DNA of 12,140 bases from Candidatus Omnitrophota bacterium (lineage in GTDB: Bacteria; Omnitrophota; Gorgyraeia; B26-G9). The position numbers and the translations under genes are program-made. This document shows positions 1 through 5,840 of the stretch, in pieces (position 1 is the first letter of the stretch; each line of letters starts with the position of its first letter). Location: NCBI GenBank assembly GCA_003645745.1, contig QNCH01000027.1:1-12140 (forward strand), written 5' to 3'. Under the pieces are notes generated by a model that was given only the letters and a program-made list of their open reading frames with translations, made no database searches and was not told where the DNA came from.

Positions 1-86
1 ATTATAATAGATTGCTCCAATGTATAAAAATTATCTTTTTCAAAAAACTCACTAAAACTTTTAACTCTTTTACTCAGCTTTTTCAT
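1..86 (-). CDS. rplA: 50S ribosomal protein L1, N-terminal fragment (cut by window edge)
   Basis: Ribosomal protein L1 forms the L1 stalk of the large subunit next to the E site, helps release deacylated tRNA, and in many bacteria represses translation of its own operon. Only 28 complete codons plus two bases are inside the window. They read MKKLSKRVKSFSEF and onward, which matches the basic, helical L1 N-terminus (typically M-x-K-LSKR-x-K) followed by a segment like the family's 'Y-x-LEEAI' (here YTLEQSI). The ATG lies 6 bases after the rplK TAG stop. A purine-rich Shine-Dalgarno stretch (AAAGGAA) sits inside the end of rplK, so translation is probably coupled to it. The position directly after rplK is the usual one. 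The identification rests on this short segment and the synteny; the rest of the gene continues beyond base 1. Confidence 0.88.
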   Translation of the reverse strand, partial: MKKLSKRVKSFSEFFEKDNFYTLEQSII

Positions 87-92
87 TGGTAA

Positions 93-518
93 CTATTCCT
101 TTATTTCAATTCCCATACTTCTTGCTGTGCCGGCAATAATCCTCACTGCTTTTTGTAAATCAGAAGCATTTAAATCATTCATCTTTGTCTTTGCAATCTC
201 TTCTACCTGTTTAGAAGTTACACTACCTACCTTCTCTTTATTCGGCACACCTGAACCTTTAGCTAAATTTGCCGCTTTTTTCAAAAGTATTGATGAAGGA
301 GGACTTTTTAAAATAAACGTAAATGACCTATCGTCATAAACACTTAAAACCACAGGAATAATTAATCCCTGTTTAGCCTTTGTAGCATCATTAAATTTTT
401 TACAAAAATCCATAATATTAACGCCATGCTGCCCCAAAGCCGGTCCCACAGGAGGCGCAGGATTTGCCTGTCCTGCCGGAATTTGTAATTTGATCTTAAC
501 TTTAATCTGTTTTGCCAT
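93..518 (-). CDS. rplK: 50S ribosomal protein L11
   Basis: L11 is part of the GTPase-associated centre of the large subunit. It binds 23S rRNA together with the L10/L12 stalk, contacts EF-G, and is needed for RelA activation in species with the stringent response. The protein is 141 residues, the usual length. The N-terminal domain (about residues 1-70) has the conserved proline-rich PAGQANPAPPVGPALG segment at 14-29. A KSPPSS linker at 71-76 leads into the C-terminal rRNA-binding domain (about 77-141), which ends in the typical GTARSMGIEI. The ATG follows the nusG TAA after a single base, with a GAAGG Shine-Dalgarno element inside the end of nusG. That spacing implies translational coupling and leaves no room for a separate L1-binding leader between the two genes. 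rplA follows 6 bases downstream. Confidence 0.98.
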   Translation of the reverse strand: MAKQIKVKIKLQIPAGQANPAPPVGPALGQHGVNIMDFCKKFNDATKAKQGLIIPVVLSVYDDRSFTFILKSPPSSILLKKAANLAKGSGVPNKEKVGSVTSKQVEEIAKTKMNDLNASDLQKAVRIIAGTARSMGIEIKE

Positions 519-519
519 T

Positions 520-1050
520 TTATACCTTCTCTACTTGCCAATTTTCTAAATCTACTGGGGTTGATCTGCCAAAAATTGAAACCATCACTTTAATTTTTCC
601 TTTATTAGGATAAACTTCCTTAATGTCTCCATTAAAATTTGTAAAAGGACCTTCAATTATTTTCACAGATTCCCCTATAGTAAAAATCACCTTAGGAATT
701 GGCTTTTCTTTACTGTCCTCAGCCTGTTTCAGAATACTCGCGACTTCTTCATCCCGTAAAGCCTGCGGCCTTGAACCTGGCCCAATAAAACCTGTAATCC
801 CCTGTGTATTTTTGATACAATACCAAACTTGATCCGTTAAATCCATCTCAATCAATAAATACCCTGGAAAAAATTTTCTTTCCATTATCCTTCTTTTACC
901 ACTACGGACTTCTGAAACTTTTTCTGTAGGAATAAAAATCTGAGAGATCAGATCCTTATTGTTAAAATCCTGAATCCTTTTTTCCAGAATTGATTTCACA
1001 CGTTCTTCATGCCCTGTTTGAGTATGAACTACATACCAATGTTTAGCCAT
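520..1050 (-). CDS. nusG: Transcription termination/antitermination factor NusG
   Basis: NusG binds the clamp of elongating RNA polymerase, modulates pausing, and links polymerase to Rho or to ribosomal protein S10. The 176-residue protein has the normal compact two-domain form. The NGN domain covers about residues 1-110, beginning KHWYVVHTQTGHE and containing the core RKFFPGYLLIEM at 58-69 and the GITGFIGPGSRP segment at 84-95. The KOW domain covers about 124-176 and includes the motif around VKIIEGPFTNFNG at 129-141. It lacks the extra insertion domain found in some thermophile and actinobacterial NusG proteins. It starts 3 bases after the secE stop (TAA-GCA-ATG), with only a modest AGG-containing Shine-Dalgarno site overlapping the end of secE, so coupled translation is likely. 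The secE-nusG-rplK order is the classic arrangement. Confidence 0.98.
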   Translation of the reverse strand: MAKHWYVVHTQTGHEERVKSILEKRIQDFNNKDLISQIFIPTEKVSEVRSGKRRIMERKFFPGYLLIEMDLTDQVWYCIKNTQGITGFIGPGSRPQALRDEEVASILKQAEDSKEKPIPKVIFTIGESVKIIEGPFTNFNGDIKEVYPNKGKIKVMVSIFGRSTPVDLENWQVEKV

Positions 1051-1053
1051 TGC

Positions 1054-1236
1054 TTACCTAATTATTATCCCCATCATAAACGTATACAATAAATCTATTA
1101 GGCCAACAAACGTACCTAAAAGTAATGTCGCAACAATAATCACTGAAGTTGAATTTAATAATTCATCTTTAGACGGCCAGGAAACTTTTAGCATCTCCGC
1201 TTTGACATTCAAAATAAAATTTTTTATTTTTACCAT
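1054..1236 (-). CDS. secE: Preprotein translocase subunit SecE, short single-span form
   Basis: SecE clamps the two halves of the SecY channel in the inner membrane and is essential for Sec-dependent export and membrane insertion. The 60-residue protein is the minimal bacterial form. It has an amphipathic N-terminal helix (about residues 3-16), the conserved hinge VSWPSKDELLNST at 18-30, and one transmembrane helix at about 31-58 ending in MMGIIIR. E. coli SecE has two additional N-terminal membrane spans that are absent here, as in most bacteria. The ATG at 1236 has a Shine-Dalgarno-like AGGG about 6 bases upstream. The gene lies between tRNA-Trp (60-base spacer to the CCA end) and nusG (3-base spacer), which supports the call for such a short protein. 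Confidence 0.96.
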   Translation of the reverse strand: MVKIKNFILNVKAEMLKVSWPSKDELLNSTSVIIVATLLLGTFVGLIDLLYTFMMGIIIR

Positions 1237-1295
1237 CTTTAACCCTGACTACTTTTGTTTTCCGTATAGTTCCTTATTTTTATATTATATAAAAT

Positions 1296-1369
1296 TGGCA
1301 GGAGCGGTAGGAATCGAACCTACAGTCACGGTTTTGGAGACCGTTGGTTTGCCTTTAACCGACGCTCCT
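1296..1369 (-). tRNA. trnW: tRNA-Trp (anticodon CCA)
   Basis: The minus strand folds into a complete cloverleaf. The 7-bp acceptor stem pairs AGGAGCG with CGCTCCT. The D-stem is GGTT/AACC around a 7-base loop containing GG. The anticodon stem ACGGT/ACCGT closes the loop CTCCAAA, giving anticodon CCA at 1335-1337. There is a 4-base variable loop, a T-stem GTAGG/CCTAC with loop TTCGATT, discriminator G, and an encoded CCA end at 1296-1298. Length is 71 bases plus CCA. Position 9 is C, where a purine is more usual. CCA anticodon, G73 discriminator and A1-U72 pair all fit bacterial tRNA-Trp, which reads UGG. It sits 21 bases after the rpmG stop and 59 bases before secE, inside the apparent operon, so it is probably cut out of a longer mRNA. 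Confidence 0.97.
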
Positions 1370-1390
1370 GTGACGATAACCTCTCCTCAT

Positions 1391-1540
1391 TTATTTTGTT
1401 TCCCTGTGTAAAGTATGTTTTCGACAAGAGCGACAAAACTTTTTCAATTCCACTTTATCAGGATGCTTCTTTTTATTCCTAGTGGAATGATAATTTCTGC
1501 TTTTACAAATTTTACAAGCGATAGTAATTAAATCCCTCAT
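1391..1540 (-). CDS. rpmG: 50S ribosomal protein L33
   Basis: This small gene of 49 codons plus TAA encodes L33, a zinc-ribbon protein of the large subunit near the E site. The translation starts MRDLITIACKICKSRNYHST and ends RKHTLHRETK. It has the four metal-ligand cysteines as two CxxC pairs at residues 9/12 and 36/39, with the family's NYHSTRNKKKHPDKVELKKFC core between them. It is therefore the cysteine-bearing (zinc-binding) form. The length matches the family (about 49-55 residues). The start ATG at 1540 has a purine-rich GGAAAGGG Shine-Dalgarno region about 10 bases upstream, and tuf ends 27 bases upstream. The tuf-rpmG-trnW-secE order is known from several bacterial lineages. Confidence 0.96.
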   Translation of the reverse strand: MRDLITIACKICKSRNYHSTRNKKKHPDKVELKKFCRSCRKHTLHRETK

Positions 1541-1567
1541 AAATAATAGACCCTTTCCTTATGCTGA

Positions 1568-2767
1568 CTATATAATTTCAGAAATAACTCCAGCGCCCAC
1601 TGTCCTGCCGCCTTCACGAATCGCAAATCTCAATTCCTTTTCCATGGCTATAGGAACAATTAATTCAACACTCATTGCTACATTATCTCCAGGCATTACC
1701 ATCTCTACTCCTTCAGGCAATTTTACTATACCGGTAACATCTGTAGTCCTGAAATAAAACTGAGGGCGATATCCCTTAAAAAACGGTGTATGCCTGCCGC
1801 CTTCTTCCTTACTTAATATATATACTTCTGCTTTAAACTTCGTATGTGGAGTAATTGACTTCGGTGCTGCAACTACCTGGCCGCGTTCTAAATCTTTCTT
1901 GTCAACTCCACGTAATAATAAACCAACATTATCTCCAGCCATACCCTCGTCCAACAGCTTACGAAACATCTCTATCCCGGTAACAACTGTCTTCTTAACC
2001 TCAGGCCTCATACCAATAACTTCGACTTCTTCGCCTACTTTAACTTTACCGCGCTCTACTCTGCCTGTGCCAACTGTACCTCGCCCAGTAATTGAAAATA
2101 CATCCTCTACTGCCATTAAAAAAGGCTTATCTATATCACGTTTAGGCGCGGGAACAAATTCATCAACTGCTTTCATTAAATCAAGAATAGGCTTGCATTT
2201 CACACAATCAGCCTTACCACAACCGCATTCCATAGCCTGTACAGCGCTTCCCTTAATTATCGGAGTCTTATCTCCAGGAAACTCATACTTATTTAGTAAA
2301 TCACGAATCTCAAGATCAACTAATTCCAATAACTCTTCATCATCAACCTGATCTGTTTTATTCATAAATACTACAATTGAAGGAACTCCTACCTGACGAG
2401 CTAATAATATATGCTCCCTAGTCTGAGGCATAGGGCCGTCAGGCGCTGAAACAACTAATATAGAACCATCCATCTGAGCAGCTCCAGTAATCATATTCTT
2501 AATATAATCAGCATGCCCAGGACAATCAACATGCGCGTAATGCCTGGACTCTGTCTCATACTCAGCATGATGTACATTTATCGTAACTCCTCTCTCACGT
2601 TCTTCAGGAGCATTATCTATCTCATCATAATTCTTCGCGTCTGCTAATCCATGTCTAGAGAGGATCTTGGTTATCGCTGATGTTAATGTTGTTTTGCCAT
2701 GGTCCACATGGCCTATTGTACCAATATTTATATGCGTTTTATTTCTCTCAAATTTTTCCTTCGCCAT
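1568..2767 (-). CDS. tuf: Elongation factor Tu with a four-cysteine motif in the G domain
   Basis: EF-Tu is the GTPase that carries aminoacyl-tRNA to the ribosomal A site. All GTP-binding signatures are present: P-loop GHVDHGKT at 19-26, switch I threonine T62 in GVTIN, DCPGH at 81-85 with catalytic His85, NKTD at 136-139, and the G5 segment GSA at 173-175. Domains II and III follow from about residue 212, with the conserved GRGTVGTGRVERG, GGRHTPFFKGYRPQFYFRTTDVTG (in two parts) and RFAIREGGRTVGAGV segments. At 399 residues it is slightly longer than E. coli EF-Tu (394), partly because of a motif C-x-C-x4-C-x2-C at residues 181-191 (coordinates 2195-2227), just after G5. A strong GGGGAGGTG Shine-Dalgarno site lies in the 15-base gap after fusA. 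This one gene links the str cluster to the rpmG-trnW-secE-nusG cluster. Confidence 0.99.
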   Translation of the reverse strand: MAKEKFERNKTHINIGTIGHVDHGKTTLTSAITKILSRHGLADAKNYDEIDNAPEERERGVTINVHHAEYETESRHYAHVDCPGHADYIKNMITGAAQMDGSILVVSAPDGPMPQTREHILLARQVGVPSIVVFMNKTDQVDDEELLELVDLEIRDLLNKYEFPGDKTPIIKGSAVQAMECGCGKADCVKCKPILDLMKAVDEFVPAPKRDIDKPFLMAVEDVFSITGRGTVGTGRVERGKVKVGEEVEVIGMRPEVKKTVVTGIEMFRKLLDEGMAGDNVGLLLRGVDKKDLERGQVVAAPKSITPHTKFKAEVYILSKEEGGRHTPFFKGYRPQFYFRTTDVTGIVKLPEGVEMVMPGDNVAMSVELIVPIAMEKELRFAIREGGRTVGAGVISEII

Positions 2768-2782
2768 TATGCACCTCCCCTT

Positions 2783-4891
2783 TTAATATGTACTTCCAAT
2801 TATTGAATCCTGTATTCGTTTTGGCACCTCATCATAATATGAAGGCTCTATTGTATACGTTCCTCTGCCTTGTGTCAAGTTTCTTATTATATTTGCATAA
2901 CCAAACATCTCTGCTAAAGGTGCAAAAGCCTTAATAACCTTAATATCACTGCGTTCAGAGATATTCTCAATCTTAGTCCTTCTTGAGCCTAAATCACCAA
3001 GCACATCACCTAAATATTGCATAGGGACTAATACTTCTAAATTCATTATTGGTTCTAATAAAACCGGATGAGCTTTTCTTAGACCATCAGAAAACGCAAT
3101 TGAACCTGCCATTCTAAAAGCCAAATCAGATGAATCAACAGGATGAAATGCCCCATCAACAAGTTTTACCTGAATATCAATTAAAGAATAACCGCCTAAA
3201 ATTCCTGTTTGCGCGGCAGCTTCTACCCCTTCTTTTACACACTTAATATATTCCTTAGGAATTGCCCCTGATTTAATTTTATTTTTAAAGATTATACCTG
3301 TTCCTCTCTCACCTTTTGATATTTCTAAAACAACATCTCCATATTGCCCCCTACCACCAGTCTGTTGAATATATTTGCCGCGTACACTAACCGATTTGGT
3401 AATCGTTTCTTTATATGCAACCTGAGGTGTTCCAACTCTTGCTTCAACTTTAAATTCCCGCAAAAGCCTGTCAACAATAACTTCCAGATGTAATTCTCCC
3501 ATACCTGAAATAATTGTCTGACCTGTTTCTTGATTATAACTTGCCTTAAACGAAGGGTCTTCATCCTGAATCTTATTTAAAGCATATGATAACTTATCCT
3601 GTTCTGCCTTTGTTGCTGATTCAATCGCTAAAGAAATAACAGGCTCGGGGAAACAAATATTTTCCAAAACAATTGGATTGTTAAAATCACAAATTGTATC
3701 TCCAGTTACAGTATCCTTTAGCCCTACTGCAGCCGCGATATCTCCTGCGAAAATTTCTGAAACAACCTCCTGTTTATTAGCATGCATCTTAACTATTTTG
3801 CCAATTTTCTGTTTTATTCTTTTATTTGCGTTATAAACATATTCACCTGACTTCAATATCCCTGAATAAACTCTAAAAAAAGTTAACTTTCCTACATATG
3901 TATCAGACATTATCTTAAAAGCTAAAGCACTAAAATACTCATCATCACTAGTTATTCTCTGCACTTTTTGTTCTGTTAAAGGATTAATTCCCTGTACAGG
4001 CGGAACATCTAAAGGACAGGGCAAATAATCACAAATTCCATCTAATAAAAGCTGTACTCCAATATTACGTAAACTTGAGCCGCAAAATACAGGCACATAA
4101 TGATATTGCACTGTCCCCTTGCGCACAGCCATCTTTAAATCTGTAATTTCAAGCTCATGATTATTTATAAATTTATCCATTATTTCAGGGTCATATTCTG
4201 CGATTTCTTCGATCATCTTTGCCCTATATTTTTTAGCTGTTTCTAAAAAATTTTCAGGGATTGCCTCTCGTTTAAGCTCAGAATTATCCTGCCCGGTAAA
4301 AACAACTGTCTGCATTGTAATTAAATCAATAACACCTTTAAAAGTCTCTTCTGAACCTAACGGTATTTGTAAAATAATAGTTTTTGCGCCTAATTTTTCA
4401 CGCATTTGCTTTACTATAGAAAAAAAATCAGCCCCTGTTCTATCCATTTTATTAATATAAGCGAGACAAGGCACATTGTAATGTTTTGCCTGCCTCCACA
4501 CAGTTTCACTTTGAGCTTCAACCCCTCCAACGGAACAGAGAACAATTATTGTTCCATCTAAAACTCTTAAAGAACGTTCGACTTCCACGGTAAAATCAAC
4601 ATGTCCTGGTGTATCAATAATGTTAATATAACAGTCTTGCCAGAAACAGGCAGTACTAGCACTGGTAATAGTAATTCCCCTTTCCTGCTCTTGAACCATC
4701 CAATCCATTGTTGCGGTACCATGGTCTACTTCACCTATTTTATATACTTTTCCTGTATAATAGAGGATCCTTTCCGTAGTTGTAGTCTTACCTGCATCAA
4801 TATGCGCCATTATTCCAATATTTCGGTTTTTTTGTAAAGAAAATTTTCTGGACATATTTTTATTTTTTTGTTTTTCTAAGTACTGTTTCAA
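2783..4891 (-). CDS. fusA: Elongation factor G
   Basis: EF-G is the GTPase that drives translocation and, with ribosome recycling factor, splits post-termination ribosomes. Motifs, numbered from the TTG start, are: P-loop AHIDAGKT at 29-36, switch I threonine in RGITIT at 71-76, DTPGH at 93-97, and NKMD at 147-150. The GQTIISGMGELHLEVIVDR segment marks domain III. The domain IV/V signatures VDGAFHPVDSSDLAFRMAGS and AEMFGYANIIRNLTQGRGTYT (in parts) follow. The start is uncertain. Reading from TTG at 4891 gives 702 residues and has a GGGA element 7 bases upstream. An in-frame ATG at 4855 gives 690 residues, fits the family's usual N-terminus about 10 residues before RNIGI, but lacks a visible Shine-Dalgarno site. 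The 12-residue extension MKQYLEKQKNKN is lysine-rich and not a known domain. rpsG ends 25 bases before the TTG, and tuf begins 15 bases after the TAA stop. Confidence 0.97.
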   Translation of the reverse strand: MKQYLEKQKNKNMSRKFSLQKNRNIGIMAHIDAGKTTTTERILYYTGKVYKIGEVDHGTATMDWMVQEQERGITITSASTACFWQDCYINIIDTPGHVDFTVEVERSLRVLDGTIIVLCSVGGVEAQSETVWRQAKHYNVPCLAYINKMDRTGADFFSIVKQMREKLGAKTIILQIPLGSEETFKGVIDLITMQTVVFTGQDNSELKREAIPENFLETAKKYRAKMIEEIAEYDPEIMDKFINNHELEITDLKMAVRKGTVQYHYVPVFCGSSLRNIGVQLLLDGICDYLPCPLDVPPVQGINPLTEQKVQRITSDDEYFSALAFKIMSDTYVGKLTFFRVYSGILKSGEYVYNANKRIKQKIGKIVKMHANKQEVVSEIFAGDIAAAVGLKDTVTGDTICDFNNPIVLENICFPEPVISLAIESATKAEQDKLSYALNKIQDEDPSFKASYNQETGQTIISGMGELHLEVIVDRLLREFKVEARVGTPQVAYKETITKSVSVRGKYIQQTGGRGQYGDVVLEISKGERGTGIIFKNKIKSGAIPKEYIKCVKEGVEAAAQTGILGGYSLIDIQVKLVDGAFHPVDSSDLAFRMAGSIAFSDGLRKAHPVLLEPIMNLEVLVPMQYLGDVLGDLGSRRTKIENISERSDIKVIKAFAPLAEMFGYANIIRNLTQGRGTYTIEPSYYDEVPKRIQDSIIGSTY

Positions 4892-4897
4892 TTTTAA

Positions 4898-4902
4898 TTC
4901 CC
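4898..4902 (-). promoter_or_regulatory. Shine-Dalgarno-like GGGAA before the fusA TTG codon
   Basis: On the minus strand the rpsG-fusA gap contains GGGAA; its GGGA ends 7 bases before the TTG at 4891. No comparable element precedes the alternative ATG at 4855, whose upstream 30 bases are almost all A and T. Most other complete genes in the window have a recognisable Shine-Dalgarno site near the start, so this element is the main argument for the TTG start. It is short enough to occur by chance. Confidence 0.45.
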
Positions 4903-4916
4903 AAATTTTTTAATTT

Positions 4917-5384
4917 TCACCAACGGTAATGCGCGAAAGCTTTATTTGACTCTGCCATTTTATGAGTATCTGACCTTTTCTTAATTGCCGCGCCCTCTCC
5001 TTTGTAAGCATCCATTAATTCCTGCGACAAACGCAGCTCCATTGGCCTGCCTTTTTTTTGGCGGGCAAAGTTACGCAGCCAACGCAAAGCAATAATTACC
5101 CCTCTATCCTGCTTAACTTCTATAGGTACCTGATAAGTAGCTCCGCCAACTCTTCTCGGCTTAACTTCCAAAAGAGGCCGCACATTATCTATAGCTTTTT
5201 TAAAAACTTCAAGGGGATCTTTACCCGTCTGTTCTCCCACTGATTTCAACGCGTTATATACAATCCGTTCTGCTAAAGATTTTTTACCTTTAAGCATTAC
5301 CATATTAACAAGCTTACTAACAACTCTATCCTTATACTTTGGATCTGGTTGTACAGTTCTCTTTACTGCGCGCCTTCGCCGCAT
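4917..5384 (-). CDS. rpsG: 30S ribosomal protein S7
   Basis: S7 binds the 3' major domain of 16S rRNA, starts assembly of the small-subunit head, and lines the E site near mRNA. The 155-residue protein begins MRRRRAVKRTVQPDPKY, then has the conserved segments DRVVSKLVNMVMLKGKK (19-35), ALKSVGEQTGKDPLEVF (45-61) and NVRPLLEVKPRRVGGATYQV in overlapping parts (67-86), and ends KMAESNKAFAHYRW, as in typical 155-156 residue bacterial S7 proteins. The ATG is preceded by a near-perfect AGGAGG at a 5-base spacing, in the 19-base gap after rpsL. In E. coli the rpsL-rpsG gap is far longer and holds the S7 feedback-repression structure. A 19-base gap cannot hold it, so S7 control must work differently or be absent here. 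Confidence 0.99.
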   Translation of the reverse strand: MRRRRAVKRTVQPDPKYKDRVVSKLVNMVMLKGKKSLAERIVYNALKSVGEQTGKDPLEVFKKAIDNVRPLLEVKPRRVGGATYQVPIEVKQDRGVIIALRWLRNFARQKKGRPMELRLSQELMDAYKGEGAAIKKRSDTHKMAESNKAFAHYRW

Positions 5385-5403
5385 ATTGCCTCCTTAAATT
5401 TAA

Positions 5404-5778
5404 TTACTTCTTCGGCCTTTTTGTACCGTAACACGATCGGCTTTTCTTTCTGTCTGCCACACCAGCAGTATCAAGTGTGCCTCGCACAATATGATATCTT
5501 ACTCCAGGCAAATCCTTAACCCTGCCACCCCTGATTAATACTATTGAATGCTCCTGTAAATTGTGCCCTTCACCTGGTATATACGCAGTAACTTCAATAC
5601 CATTAGTAAGCCTTACTCTGGTAATTTTACGCAAAGCAGAGTTAGGCTTCTTAGGTGTCATTGTACGTACCTGCAAACATACTCCCCTACGCTGAGGACA
5701 ACTTTGTAAAGCACGAGATTTTGAACTAACTTTACTTCTTTTCCTGCCTTTTCTGATTAATTGACTAATTGTTGGCAT
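5404..5778 (-). CDS. rpsL: 30S ribosomal protein S12
   Basis: S12 sits at the decoding centre and contributes to reading accuracy; it is the classic site of streptomycin-resistance mutations. The 124-residue protein carries the invariant TPKKPNSALRK at 41-51, the GEGHNLQEHS loop at 69-78, and IRGGRVKDLPGVRYH at 82-96, ending in the basic KSRSCYGTKRPKK tail. The two lysines most often changed in resistant mutants (K43 and K88 in this numbering) are wild type, as is D89, the residue methylthiolated in E. coli. The ATG at 5778 has AGGAGA 10 bases upstream, in the 62-base gap after rpoC, the widest gap in the window between two protein genes. No hairpin or promoter is evident in that gap, so read-through from rpoC is likely. 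Confidence 0.99.
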   Translation of the reverse strand: MPTISQLIRKGRKRSKVSSKSRALQSCPQRRGVCLQVRTMTPKKPNSALRKITRVRLTNGIEVTAYIPGEGHNLQEHSIVLIRGGRVKDLPGVRYHIVRGTLDTAGVADRKKSRSCYGTKRPKK

Positions 5779-5840
5779 TTTTGTTTTGTCTCCTATTTAT
5801 GACTACTCTGAATATCTGTTTTAAATTACTGCCCTGCTAT

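Noticed and set aside
1237..1295. Possible secE promoter with a TATAAT-like box just after the tRNA
   Set aside because: The spacer is AT-rich, so such a box is expected by chance, and I find no matching -35 element at the right distance; the upstream bases belong to the tRNA T-arm.
1202..1411. Plus-strand open frame of 69 codons covering the tRNA region, containing GAVGIEPTVTV
   Set aside because: It is the antisense translation of tRNA-Trp plus the start of secE and the end of rpmG. Peptides of this GIEPT type are a familiar false call over tRNA genes.
1899..2351. Plus-strand open frame of 150 codons opposite tuf
   Set aside because: It is a shadow of the strongly conserved EF-Tu frame. 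It is serine/threonine/proline-rich low-complexity sequence, as expected from the complement of a codon-biased gene, and shows no domain.
3325..3564. Minus-strand open frame of 79 codons inside fusA in another frame
   Set aside because: It overlaps conserved EF-G domains III-IV completely, so it is an out-of-frame reading of the same strand.
5779..5840. Possible terminator or promoter in the 62-base rpoC-rpsL gap
   Set aside because: No stable hairpin with a U-tract and no paired -35/-10 boxes are visible; only the rpsL Shine-Dalgarno site stands out.
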